Below, in pieces: positions 1 to 8,113 of a DNA stretch of 64,000 nucleotides. Position 1 is the first letter of the stretch; the number at the start of each line of letters is the position of its first letter. This DNA is from Sphingobium lignivorans (lineage in GTDB: Bacteria; Pseudomonadota; Alphaproteobacteria; Sphingomonadales; Sphingomonadaceae), in the NCBI RefSeq assembly GCF_014203955.1, contig NZ_JACHKA010000001.1, forward strand, positions 1,550,001-1,614,000, in the 5' to 3' direction. The notes under the pieces were generated by a model. That model was not told the DNA's origin, did not search any database, and was given only the letters and a program-made list of their open reading frames with translations. The position numbers and the translations under genes are program-made.

Positions 1-788
1 CCGTGGCGCTGATCGAGAGCGCCCGGACGGAAGGCCTGAGCATCTGGGCCGATCAATATCCCTATGCGGCCTCCGGCTCCGGATTGCAGCCCGCCCTGCT
101 GCCCGGATGGGCGCAGGAAGGCGGGCCCGAAGCGATCGCCAAGCGGTTGCAGGACCCCAAGCAGCGCGCGGTCATCCGCGAGGCGATGGTCGAGAATCTT
201 GCCCGCCGCGGCGGGGCGAACGCGATCATGATCCGCAATTTCCCGCCCGATCCCTCGCTTCAGGGCCAGCGTCTCGACGAGATCGCCGCCGCGCGCGGCA
301 TGCATCCTCTCGATGTCGCCATCGACATGCTCATCCAGGGCGGTTCGAGCATCGTCTCGTTCAATATGAGCGAGGATGATATTGAATATATCATGCGGCA
401 GCCCTGGACGATGACGTCGACGGACGGCGGCCTGCAGGCTTTTGGCGTGGGTGGCACGCATCCGCGCAGCTATGGCGCCTTCCCGCGCAAAATCCGCAAT
501 TATGTCCTGGACAAGCCTGTCATTCCGATGGCGCAAGCCATTCATTCCTCGACCGGGCTGACCGCACAGGTGCTCCATATCGAGGACCGGGGCGTCCTCC
601 GGGCGGGCGCCTATGCCGATGTGATCGTGTTCGATCCCAAGGCGATCCGTGACACCGCGACTTATGACAAGCCGCACGCCTTCTCCGAAGGATTGAGCTT
701 CATCCTGGTGAACGGCAAGCCTGCGCTGGTCGACGGCAAGGTCACGGATGAGCGACATGGCAAGGTGCTTCGTCGCGCGAAGGACTGA
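1..788 (+). CDS. N-acyl-D-amino-acid deacylase family amidohydrolase (C-terminal part)
   Basis: The gene is cut by the window start; the reading frame is already open at base 3, so about 261 C-terminal residues are seen. It belongs to the D-aminoacylase branch of the amidohydrolase superfamily, whose zinc enzymes cleave N-acyl-D-amino acids or related amides. The late metal-site region is visible as TSTDGG, followed by HPRSYGAFPR, a motif also found in the next gene. The C-terminal beta-sandwich segment GAYADVIVFDP and LVNGKPALVDGK are typical of the superfamily. It is followed 180 bp later by a second member of the same family, so the two form a tandem pair. The metal-binding HxH N-terminus lies outside the window. 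The substrate cannot be told from sequence. Confidence 0.85.
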   Translation, partial: VALIESARTEGLSIWADQYPYAASGSGLQPALLPGWAQEGGPEAIAKRLQDPKQRAVIREAMVENLARRGGANAIMIRNFPPDPSLQGQRLDEIAAARGMHPLDVAIDMLIQGGSSIVSFNMSEDDIEYIMRQPWTMTSTDGGLQAFGVGGTHPRSYGAFPRKIRNYVLDKPVIPMAQAIHSSTGLTAQVLHIEDRGVLRAGAYADVIVFDPKAIRDTATYDKPHAFSEGLSFILVNGKPALVDGKVTDERHGKVLRRAKD

Positions 789-968
789 CGAGATCGGCTC
801 CGTTCCGTTTCCACGCTCTCTCCCGGGGAGCGGAGCCGAACCTGAAATGGGGCGCTAAGCCCCGCATGATCTTGCCTCCGGTCCGGCCTGATCGTCTGCG
901 ACGACAGGCGTTGCTGCGCCACGCGGGCGCAAGGTCATCGGCGAGGCAATGAACGGAAAGGACGAAGG

Positions 969-2621
969 ATGATGACCAAACAGCGCTGGCTGACCGGCCT
1001 TGCTTCTGTGCTCGCGCTCGCGATGGGCAGTGCCGCGCCCGCACAGACCGACTCATCGCTGCATGATGTCGTTATCCTCGGCGGTACGGTGGTCGATGGC
1101 ACGGGCGCTCCCGGCTACCGCGCTGATGTCGCGATCAAGGGGGATCGCATCGTGGCCATTTCCCGCGATGGTCTCGCGCCGGAGAGCGGCCGCTATGCCC
1201 TGAATGCCGAAGGGCTGGTGGTCGCACCGGGCTTCATCGACAATCACGCGCACATCTCGACCAATATCGATCAGTATCCGCTGGCCGAGAACTTCCTGCG
1301 GCAGGGCATCACCAGCATCGTTGCCAGCCTTCACAGCGGCGCGCAGCCCTATCCACTCAAGGCCTATGCTGAATCGCTTCGCGTCGCGCCCAACGTCGCA
1401 TTCTTCACCGGCCATTCCTATGCCCGCATGCAGGTTCTCGGCATGGAGAACCGCGCGCCAAACGCGGACGAGCTGCGGCGGATGCAGACGATCATTGCCG
1501 ATGGGATGAAGGATGGTGCGCTCGGCCTGTCGACCGGCCTGATCTATGTGCCAGCCAATTACGCCCGGACAGAGGAAGTGATCGCCCTTGCCAGGGTGGC
1601 TGCCTGCCATGGCGGCATCTACGTCTCCCACATACGCGATGAGGGGAACGGGGTTCTCGATTCGATAAAGGAAGCCATCCGCATCGCGCGCGAGGCTGGG
1701 CTGCCCGGCCAGATCAATCACCACAAGGTGATGGGGGCGGGGCAATGGGGCTGGAGCCGCCAGACCATCGCGCTGATCGACGAGGCGCGCGCAAGCGGGC
1801 TCGACATCACGCACGACGTCTATCCCTATGCGGCGTCCGCTTCCTATTCCACCGTGATGTTTCCGAGCTGGGCACTGGCCGGTGGCCCGGACGCGTTCCG
1901 CAAGCGTGTCGAGGACAAGGGCACGCGCGCGCGTCTCGAACAGGAGATGATGCGCATCCTGATGGTCCAGCGCACCGGCGCGGATCTCAAGCGGCTGCAG
2001 TTTCGCTCCGTCGAGGCCTTTCCCCAGTATGACGGGCGGACACTGGCGGATCTGGCTGTGGACCGGGGTCTCGCAGGCACGCCCGAAGACGCCATCCAGC
2101 TCCTGATCGAGCTGCAGCTCAAGGGTGGCTTCACGGCCATCTATCATGCGATGGACGAAGCGGACATCATCCGCATTCTCCAGCATCCGCTGGCGATGAT
2201 CGAGACGGACGGGGATCCGGTCGGGCTCGGCGAGGGCTTTCCGCATCCGCGCAGCTATGGCGCATTTCCGCGCGTGCTCGGGCGCTATGTGCGCGAGCAG
2301 GGCGTCATCACGCTGGAAGACGCGGTGCGGCGCATGACCTCGCTCGCCGCCGACCAGATCGGCCAGACCGAGCGCGGCCGTGTGCGCGAGGGGGCCTATG
2401 CGGACATCACCGTGTTCGATCCCCGGCAGATTGCCGACAAGGCGACCTATATCGAGCCGCATCAATATCCGGTCGGGATCGTCCATGTGCTGGTGAACGG
2501 TGTTCCCGTCATCCGGGGTGGGGCGCTGACCGGCGAGAAGCCCGGCCGCCCGCTGCTCGGGCCGGCGCGTCCGGGCGCCGTGCGCGCCGACAAGGCTGTT
2601 CCGGGCTGCGAGGGCAGTTGA
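969..2621 (+). CDS. N-acyl-D-amino-acid deacylase family amidohydrolase, exported
   Basis: This is a full-length member (550 aa) of the D-aminoacylase family. An N-terminal signal peptide (basic MMTKQRW, then a hydrophobic stretch ending in SAAPAQT) predicts export to the periplasm. Metal-site elements are visible in order: DNHAHIS near residue 93, SHIRDEGN near 218, INHHKVMG near 245 and the late Asp in IETDGDP near 412, then HPRSYGAFPR. The C-terminus holds the usual GAYADITVFDP strand. The start follows a GAAAGGACGAAGG stretch. It shares motifs with the truncated gene upstream, which suggests duplication or related substrates. It begins a run of plus-strand catabolic genes. The family is certain; the actual amide substrate is unknown. 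Confidence 0.88.
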   Translation: MMTKQRWLTGLASVLALAMGSAAPAQTDSSLHDVVILGGTVVDGTGAPGYRADVAIKGDRIVAISRDGLAPESGRYALNAEGLVVAPGFIDNHAHISTNIDQYPLAENFLRQGITSIVASLHSGAQPYPLKAYAESLRVAPNVAFFTGHSYARMQVLGMENRAPNADELRRMQTIIADGMKDGALGLSTGLIYVPANYARTEEVIALARVAACHGGIYVSHIRDEGNGVLDSIKEAIRIAREAGLPGQINHHKVMGAGQWGWSRQTIALIDEARASGLDITHDVYPYAASASYSTVMFPSWALAGGPDAFRKRVEDKGTRARLEQEMMRILMVQRTGADLKRLQFRSVEAFPQYDGRTLADLAVDRGLAGTPEDAIQLLIELQLKGGFTAIYHAMDEADIIRILQHPLAMIETDGDPVGLGEGFPHPRSYGAFPRVLGRYVREQGVITLEDAVRRMTSLAADQIGQTERGRVREGAYADITVFDPRQIADKATYIEPHQYPVGIVHVLVNGVPVIRGGALTGEKPGRPLLGPARPGAVRADKAVPGCEGS

Positions 2622-2847
2622 CGCGGGTGGAAGGCTGATCTGCCGCCGGATCGCCATCCCATTACTGCTCCCTTCTACCTGATCTTCATCTCCTATCCTC
2701 GCTGACTCTCGCAAGTTGTCGGCTGCCTGAAACAGCCGTCACGCCTCATTTCGTGGCGGAACGGCGCCTTGTCCCGCAGCAAGAGGACAGACTTGCAGCG
2801 CGACACGAGAGAAGGCTTCCGGACTGACGGATTGCGGAGAGGATTGC

Positions 2848-3753
2848 ATGCTCGCTGGGAATAAAATCATCATCACTGTCGCCATCAATGGCGGCATGCA
2901 GCAGGATCGCGAAGGCGCGGTCATTCCCAAGCAGCCTGTCGAGATTGGCGAAGCGGCGGCGCGCTGCTACGAGGCGGGGGCTGCGATGGTGCATGTCCAT
3001 GCGCGTGATCCCGAGGGCAAGAATAGCGGCGATCCCGCAATCTACGCCCAGATCATCAGGGAAATTCGCGCCCGTTCGCCGATTCTCGTCCAGACCACCA
3101 ACGGCATCGGCGTGCGGCGCGACCCGAAAACGGGCCAGCTATACTGGCCATCCGATGAGGAGCGCCTGGGTCTGCTGGGGATCGAGCCGCAGCAGGACCT
3201 GTTCGGTATCGCGGCGGGTTCGGCGGATTTCTATAATCCCGAAGGCGGTTATCCGGGCGAGACGCCCTATGTGAACTCGCCCGAACTGCTGCGCAGTACG
3301 ATCAAGGCCGTCTACGAGAAGGGGTCGGCGCTCGAATATGAGATTGTCGAGGCAAGCTCGCTTCATCGCCTCATGCGCTATGCCGAGGAGGGACTGTTCG
3401 ATCGTCACCGCGAAAATATGTGGCTTCTGCATGGCGGCGGATTTGGAGCGACGCCCGCCATTGCGCGCAACGTGATCTTCTCCATCGATGAAGGCCTGCG
3501 CATGTTCCCCAAGGCGATCTGGGGCATTACAGGGACCGGGCGCGACATGTTCAAGATGGCGACACTGGGCGTCGCGATGGGTTGCGATCTTGTCCGGGTC
3601 GGATTTGAAGACGGCATTCACCTGCCGGATGGCACGGTGGGCCGCGACAATAGCGAGATGGTCCGGGCCGCGGTGGACATCGCCGCTTTCTATGGCGCCC
3701 AGCCAGCCACGGTTGAGGAAGCGCGGGCACGTTTCGGGCTCAAGGCGGCCTGA
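2848..3753 (+). CDS. BKACE family beta-keto acid cleavage enzyme (DUF849)
   Basis: The 301-aa protein carries the hallmarks of the BKACE/3-keto-5-aminohexanoate cleavage family: the metal-binding VHVHARDPEGK near residue 50, VQTTNGIG, and the C-terminal GTGRDMFKMATLGVAMGC followed by VRVGFED. These TIM-barrel enzymes condense a beta-keto acid with acetyl-CoA and split it into acetoacetate and a new CoA ester. The length fits the family. The ATG lies 10 bases after a GGAGAGGATTGC stretch. It sits 2 bp ahead of the hydroxyacid dehydrogenase gene, so the two are almost certainly co-transcribed. The keto-acid specificity is set by side chains I cannot assign. Confidence 0.92.
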   Translation: MLAGNKIIITVAINGGMQQDREGAVIPKQPVEIGEAAARCYEAGAAMVHVHARDPEGKNSGDPAIYAQIIREIRARSPILVQTTNGIGVRRDPKTGQLYWPSDEERLGLLGIEPQQDLFGIAAGSADFYNPEGGYPGETPYVNSPELLRSTIKAVYEKGSALEYEIVEASSLHRLMRYAEEGLFDRHRENMWLLHGGGFGATPAIARNVIFSIDEGLRMFPKAIWGITGTGRDMFKMATLGVAMGCDLVRVGFEDGIHLPDGTVGRDNSEMVRAAVDIAAFYGAQPATVEEARARFGLKAA

Positions 3754-3755
3754 CC

Positions 3756-4676
3756 GTGGAGCCACCCGTCGTGCTCGTCACCAGTCCGATGCTTGCCGCA
3801 CGGCAAGCTGACTGGAATCTCGGCTATCGCCTGGTCACGGGCGACGTGACGCCGGAGGTTGCCGAGCGCGTGGAAGTGGTCGTGAGCGGCGACAGTCTTT
3901 CGAACGCCCTGATCGACAGTTTGCCGCGGCTCAAGCTCGTCGCCTGCTTCTCGACCGGCTATACCGGAATCGATCTCGCCCATCTGCGCAGGCGCGCCAT
4001 CGCGCTCACCACTGCGGCGGGCGTCAATGCCCATGATGTCGCCGATCATGCGATGGCGCTGCTCCTCGGCTGGTGGCATGGCATTCCCAGCGCCGACCGG
4101 CAGGTGCGCAGTGGCGGCTGGCGTGACACGCTGCCTCCGCGCTCTTCACTGCGGGGTCGACGAGCCGGCGTCGTTGGTCTGGGACGTATCGGGCACGCCA
4201 TCGCACAGCGGCTGCATAGCCATGAGATGCCGGTCCGCTGGTGGGGGCCGCGGGACAAGCCCGACGTGGAATGGAAGCGTGCCGAGAGCCTGCTCGCGCT
4301 TGCTGAGTGGAGCGATATATTGATCGTCGCGAGCCGCGCCGATCCGCAGAACGCCGGCCAGATCGACGCTGCCGTGCTGCGGGCTCTGGGAGCCGGCGGT
4401 GTGCTGGTGAATGTCTCGCGCGGCTTTCTCGTCGATGAGGGTGCGCTGATCGGTGCGCTCCGCGACGGCTTGCTGGGCGGCGCCGCGCTCGATGTCTTTG
4501 CGGCCGAGCCGACCGATGCGACGCTTTGGAGCGATGTTCCCAACACCCTGCTGAGCCCCCATATTGCCGGGTTCACGCGCGAGGCGGGCGCCGACATGAT
4601 TGCCCAGCTTCGTGAGAATGTGCGTCGCTACTTCGCGGGCGAGCCATTGCTGACGCCGGTGGAGGACGCGGCATGA
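3756..4676 (+). CDS. D-2-hydroxyacid dehydrogenase (NAD-binding)
   Basis: The 306-aa protein is a D-isomer-specific 2-hydroxyacid dehydrogenase. The Rossmann glycine motif is GVVGLGRIGHAIA near residue 138, and the catalytic region includes VLVNVSRGFLVDEGAL and LSPHIAGFT, where His is the acid/base paired with the Glu of AAEPTD. These enzymes interconvert 2-keto and D-2-hydroxy acids using NAD(P)H. The start is GTG, 2 bases after the BKACE stop, and the stop overlaps the next gene by 4 bases (ATGA), a translationally coupled arrangement. In context it probably reduces or oxidises a keto acid made in the same pathway. The substrate is unknown. Confidence 0.9.
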   Translation: MEPPVVLVTSPMLAARQADWNLGYRLVTGDVTPEVAERVEVVVSGDSLSNALIDSLPRLKLVACFSTGYTGIDLAHLRRRAIALTTAAGVNAHDVADHAMALLLGWWHGIPSADRQVRSGGWRDTLPPRSSLRGRRAGVVGLGRIGHAIAQRLHSHEMPVRWWGPRDKPDVEWKRAESLLALAEWSDILIVASRADPQNAGQIDAAVLRALGAGGVLVNVSRGFLVDEGALIGALRDGLLGGAALDVFAAEPTDATLWSDVPNTLLSPHIAGFTREAGADMIAQLRENVRRYFAGEPLLTPVEDAA

Positions 4677-5704
4677 CGGTCTTTCATCCTGCGACCGGGC
4701 TCGCGGTGGGGAGCTTCGGCGTCGGCACTTATCGTCTCCCCGGCGGCAGGCCCTTTCCAGCTATCGTTCTTGCCGATGGCACGGTGATCGATGTGTCTGG
4801 AGACTATGTCGATACTCATGCCATTTTCGACGACTGGGATCGTGCGCTGGACCGGTTCGCCGACCTTGCCGCGAAAGGGCAGGGAAGTGACCTGCGCTTC
4901 GAGGCCATTGAGTGCCTGCCTCCGCTTGCCCATCCCAATCTGCTCGGCGCCGGTTCGAATTATCGCCAGCATGTCGCGGAGATGATGACACACAACAAGT
5001 TCAACCAGGACCAGCGTCTTGCAGGGGAAAGCGACGAAGCCTTCTTTCAGCGCAACCTGGCGGAGGTTGATCGGCGCGCAAGCGAAGGCATGCCGTTCAT
5101 CTGGACGGGACTTCATTCATCGCTCGCCGGTGCCAATGACGATATCGTTCTGCCGCTGATCGGCGAGAATCCCGATTGGGAGCTGGAACTGGGCGTCGTC
5201 GTGGCGGGAAGCGGTCGCTATCTCAGGCCGGACGAGACCGAGTCTCTCATTGCGGGCTATGTGATCGTCAACGATCTCGGCACGGTGGACGAGTTCCGCC
5301 GCGTAGACATCAAGTTCGGCTATGACTGGATGAGCAAGCATCAGCCGAGCTTCAAGCCGTTCGGGCCGTTCATCGTGCCGAAGCAATTCGTGAAGCGCGA
5401 CGAAATCCGCATCAATCTCAAGGTTAATGGCGAGACGATGCAGGACTGGCCGGTGACGGACATGATCTTCTCGCCCGAGCAGATGCTTTCCTATGCCACC
5501 GAGCGGCTGCGGCTTCTGCCGGGCGATCTTCTGATCACCGGATCGCCGCCGGGCAATGCCGGATCGCATGGCGGCCGGTGGCTGCGTCCGGGCGATGTCG
5601 TGGAAAGTTCGCTCGACTATCTGGGCCGCCAGCGCAACCGCGTCGTGGCGGAAGACGCTGGGGGGCGGAGCCCAACCTTTGGCGCATTCAAGACGAGCTG
5701 GTAG
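4673..5704 (+). CDS. fumarylacetoacetate hydrolase (FAH) family protein
   Basis: This 343-aa protein carries the FAH fold motifs: GAGSNYRQHVAEM near residue 104, the metal-binding acidic pattern ENPDWELELGVVV, GYVIVNDLGTVDEFRR, KPFGPFIVP and the C-terminal GDLLITGSPPGNAG. Family members hydrolyse or decarboxylate acyl-pyruvates and 2-oxo-4-ene-dioic acids in aromatic and sugar-acid breakdown. The ATG overlaps the stop of the dehydrogenase gene (ATGA). The 3' end overlaps the convergent MFS gene by 17 bp. An insertion between the Tyr motif and the metal site (about residues 118-140) makes it longer than the minimal 280-residue form. It is the last gene of the plus-strand run. Confidence 0.9.
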   Translation: MTVFHPATGLAVGSFGVGTYRLPGGRPFPAIVLADGTVIDVSGDYVDTHAIFDDWDRALDRFADLAAKGQGSDLRFEAIECLPPLAHPNLLGAGSNYRQHVAEMMTHNKFNQDQRLAGESDEAFFQRNLAEVDRRASEGMPFIWTGLHSSLAGANDDIVLPLIGENPDWELELGVVVAGSGRYLRPDETESLIAGYVIVNDLGTVDEFRRVDIKFGYDWMSKHQPSFKPFGPFIVPKQFVKRDEIRINLKVNGETMQDWPVTDMIFSPEQMLSYATERLRLLPGDLLITGSPPGNAGSHGGRWLRPGDVVESSLDYLGRQRNRVVAEDAGGRSPTFGAFKTSW

Positions 5705-6905
5705 CGAGCCGTGGCAGGAGCAGGAAGAGCGTGGCGGGGATCAGCAGCAGCCCGGCCGCTGCGAGGAGGGCGGATGTATAGCCGCCCGTCATGTCCGCCA
5801 ATTTCCCCATCCATAGGGGGCTGAGGCCGGCGGCGACCATGAAGCCGCCATATTGCGCGGCATAGGCGCGGCTATAGCCGGCGAGGGGAAAATAGCGCGC
5901 GGTGAGGATGCCGATCAGATCGGCTTCGGCGCCCATGGCGGCGCCCAGCGCGATCGCGCCCAGCGGTGCCATCGCGGAGCCGCCGAGCGCCAGAACGGCG
6001 CAGCCCGTCCCGCACATGAGGCAACTTGCGCAGCCGAGCCAGGCCGGCTCGATCCGATCCGCCAGCCATCCGACGAGGATACGCGTGACGATCACCGACA
6101 GGCCGATAAGCCCGGCAAGGGCGCCCGCCTGCTGCACCGGCATGCCGGCCTCGCGCAACATCGGGACGAAATGCGGGAGCATGCCCGCAAAGGCGAAGGC
6201 CATTGCGCAAAAGGCGAGATATTGCAGGCGGTAGAGCCGCGACGAGCGCACCGCGCCATAGTGTTCGCCCGCGGCCCGAGCGGCAAGGAGCGCCCGGCCC
6301 GGCAAGCCGAAAAGCGCGGGAAAGATCCCGAGCGCCGCGAGTGCGGAAAGCGCCAGGAAGCCCTCGCGCCAGCCATAGCGTGTGATGATGATGGCAATGA
6401 GAGGCGGCACGATCGCCGCTGCGAGACCGATCCCGACCTGGGTGAGGCCAAGCGCCAGGCCACGCGAACGGTTGAAGGCGGCCGAGACCGCGCGTGTGTA
6501 GGGCACGGGTGTTGACGTGGCCGTCAGCAAGCCGATCAGGACCAGGATCAGCACATAGGCCCCTGCCGACCAGACCTGCGACAATGCGAGGAACCCCAGC
6601 GAAAGCATGAGCGCGCCCAGCGCTGCCATGGCGCGTGGTCCGAACCGGTCGATGAGCCGTCCGACCAGCGGCATCGCAGCTGCCATGGCGAGGGTGGAGC
6701 CGAAAAAGGCCGCACCGAATGCCGTCCGGCTGAGTGCGATGTCGCCTGCGAGATCGCGCGCAAACAGGCCGACATTATAGGTGAGCAACCCGGAGACGCC
6801 GAGACCCACGCCCAGTGCCGAGGTCAGGACGATGCGCCAGCCCCGTCCGAACTCCGAAGGCGCTATAGCGCCGGCGGCTCCCGGCTCATTCTCCCCTGTC
6901 GTCAC
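5688..6905 (-). CDS. MFS transporter (monocarboxylate-type)
   Basis: The 405-aa protein is very hydrophobic, with about twelve predicted membrane helices, and carries the MFS loop signature GRLIDRFGPRAMA between helices 2 and 3 plus the equivalent GWLADRIEPAW in the second half. The overall pattern resembles the monocarboxylate/oxalate-formate group of proton-coupled carriers; this subgroup call is an inference. It lies 18 bp downstream of the class II aldolase gene on the same strand, so it is probably translated from the same message and imports or exports a substrate or product of the cluster. Its 3' end overlaps the convergent FAH-family gene. Confidence 0.85.
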   Translation of the reverse strand: MTTGENEPGAAGAIAPSEFGRGWRIVLTSALGVGLGVSGLLTYNVGLFARDLAGDIALSRTAFGAAFFGSTLAMAAAMPLVGRLIDRFGPRAMAALGALMLSLGFLALSQVWSAGAYVLILVLIGLLTATSTPVPYTRAVSAAFNRSRGLALGLTQVGIGLAAAIVPPLIAIIITRYGWREGFLALSALAALGIFPALFGLPGRALLAARAAGEHYGAVRSSRLYRLQYLAFCAMAFAFAGMLPHFVPMLREAGMPVQQAGALAGLIGLSVIVTRILVGWLADRIEPAWLGCASCLMCGTGCAVLALGGSAMAPLGAIALGAAMGAEADLIGILTARYFPLAGYSRAYAAQYGGFMVAAGLSPLWMGKLADMTGGYTSALLAAAGLLLIPATLFLLLPRLATSSS

Positions 6906-6923
6906 TCTTGTCCTTGCCGAGAG

Positions 6924-7712
6924 CTAGTGCGCATAATCCGCGCCAGCATCGTCCAGCATCCGGGTGAGCGCAACCCATTCGCGGTCGATCACCGCATCGC
7001 CATTCTCGAAGGCTCGCGCCATGAATCGGCAATCCTCCTCGGTCGGCCAGACGAGATCGGCCTTCGGATCGCGGGATTGTGAGAGCGTCGCCACCTGCAT
7101 GCGGCAGGCGCGCTCCAGATAATAGATACGCGAGAAGCACTCCCGCACCGACTTGCCGATGACGAGGGGGCCGTGGTTGCGCAGCATCAGAACGTCGCCA
7201 TCGGCCAGTGCCGCCGGCAGTCGTGCGCGCTTCTCGGCGCTGTCGAACGGGCCACAATAGTCGAGATAGAAGATCTTGCCGAAGAAACGCAGCGCATGCT
7301 GGCTCAACGGCAGCAGGCCCTCGCGATAATTGGCAACCGCGATCGTCGCTTCGGTATGCGCGTGCATGACGCAGGCCGCGCGGGGCTGGCCCATATGGAT
7401 GGCGCTGTGGATGCAGAAGCCGCCGCGGCTGATGCCGAGCCCGGTCGGATCGCTGATGACATTGCCGTCGACATCGCATTTGACCATGTCCGAGGCGCGC
7501 GCCTCGTGGAAAAGATGGCCATAGGGCAGCTGGAGGAAATGTTCGTCCTCGCCCGGTACGCGGATCGAGATATGCGTATGGATGAGGTCGGTGATGCCGA
7601 GCCAATGGAACAGCCGGTAGGCGATCGCCAGTTCGACCCGCGCTTCCTGCTCCGCCGGTGAGATATGGTCCGCGACCAGTTTGACGGACGCCATGATATT
7701 GCCGGTCGTCAT
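6924..7712 (-). CDS. class II aldolase/adducin family protein
   Basis: The 262-aa protein shows the class II aldolase fold: THISIRVPG near residue 46, the zinc-binding pair in CVMHAHTEATIAV near 113, and LRNHGPLVIG near 175, where a further metal-binding His lies. Family members perform zinc-dependent aldol cleavage of phosphorylated sugars or hydroxy-keto acids; members of this longer type often have no sugar-phosphate role and occur in catabolic clusters. It is followed by the MFS gene after 18 bp and preceded by the carboxymuconolactone-decarboxylase-like gene after 15 bp, so the three look like one operon. The exact substrate is unknown. Confidence 0.88.
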   Translation of the reverse strand: MTTGNIMASVKLVADHISPAEQEARVELAIAYRLFHWLGITDLIHTHISIRVPGEDEHFLQLPYGHLFHEARASDMVKCDVDGNVISDPTGLGISRGGFCIHSAIHMGQPRAACVMHAHTEATIAVANYREGLLPLSQHALRFFGKIFYLDYCGPFDSAEKRARLPAALADGDVLMLRNHGPLVIGKSVRECFSRIYYLERACRMQVATLSQSRDPKADLVWPTEEDCRFMARAFENGDAVIDREWVALTRMLDDAGADYAH

Positions 7713-7727
7713 ATCAGTTCCTCTCTG

Positions 7728-8102
7728 TCAAAGCTCCAGCTCGGCACCGCCCTGGATGCGCCGGAACAGCGCCATCGCGCTGAGCGCCCGGGGCAGGCCG
7801 GCATAAGGGATGGTCTGGAGGATGATCTCCTTGATCTCCTCGTCCGTGAAGCCGAGCTTGTGCGCATGCTTGAAGTGGATCGCGACGCCATGCGCGCCGA
7901 TCGCGATCAGGATCGACATGCAGATCAGCTCGCGGTCTCGCAGCGACAGGCCGGGGCGTGCCCAGATTGTCCCGAAATTGGCTTCCGAGATGATCTTCCA
8001 CAGATCCTCGTCAAGCTCGCGGACGCCTTCATTCTGCCCCCAGCCAAGCTGCGCGATGATGTCGAGCCCCGCCTGCTCCCGCCCGTCGTTAAAATCGCTC
8101 AT
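7728..8102 (-). CDS. carboxymuconolactone decarboxylase family protein
   Basis: The 124-aa protein starts at the ATG at 8102; the open frame runs further upstream, but that part is antisense to the receptor gene and has no coding character. The sequence matches the CMD/AhpD-like fold: LRDRELICMSILIAIGAHGVAIHFKHAHKLG has the conserved ExxxxxxxxxxxxxxHxxxA pattern, followed by TDEEIKEIILQTIPYAGLP. Note that Ala-His-Gly replaces the redox CxxC seen in peroxidase-type members, so a non-redox decarboxylase or lactonase-like role is more likely. It lies between the receptor and the aldolase genes on the same strand and is presumably co-expressed with them. Confidence 0.85.
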   Translation of the reverse strand: MSDFNDGREQAGLDIIAQLGWGQNEGVRELDEDLWKIISEANFGTIWARPGLSLRDRELICMSILIAIGAHGVAIHFKHAHKLGFTDEEIKEIILQTIPYAGLPRALSAMALFRRIQGGAELEL

Positions 8103-8113
8103 CCTGTTATCCT

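Noticed and set aside
1053-2714. 553-codon open frame antisense to the second amidohydrolase gene
   Set aside because: It mirrors a high-GC coding gene with a signal peptide and conserved metal motifs on the plus strand; the antisense product is His/Arg/Asp-rich without any known motif.
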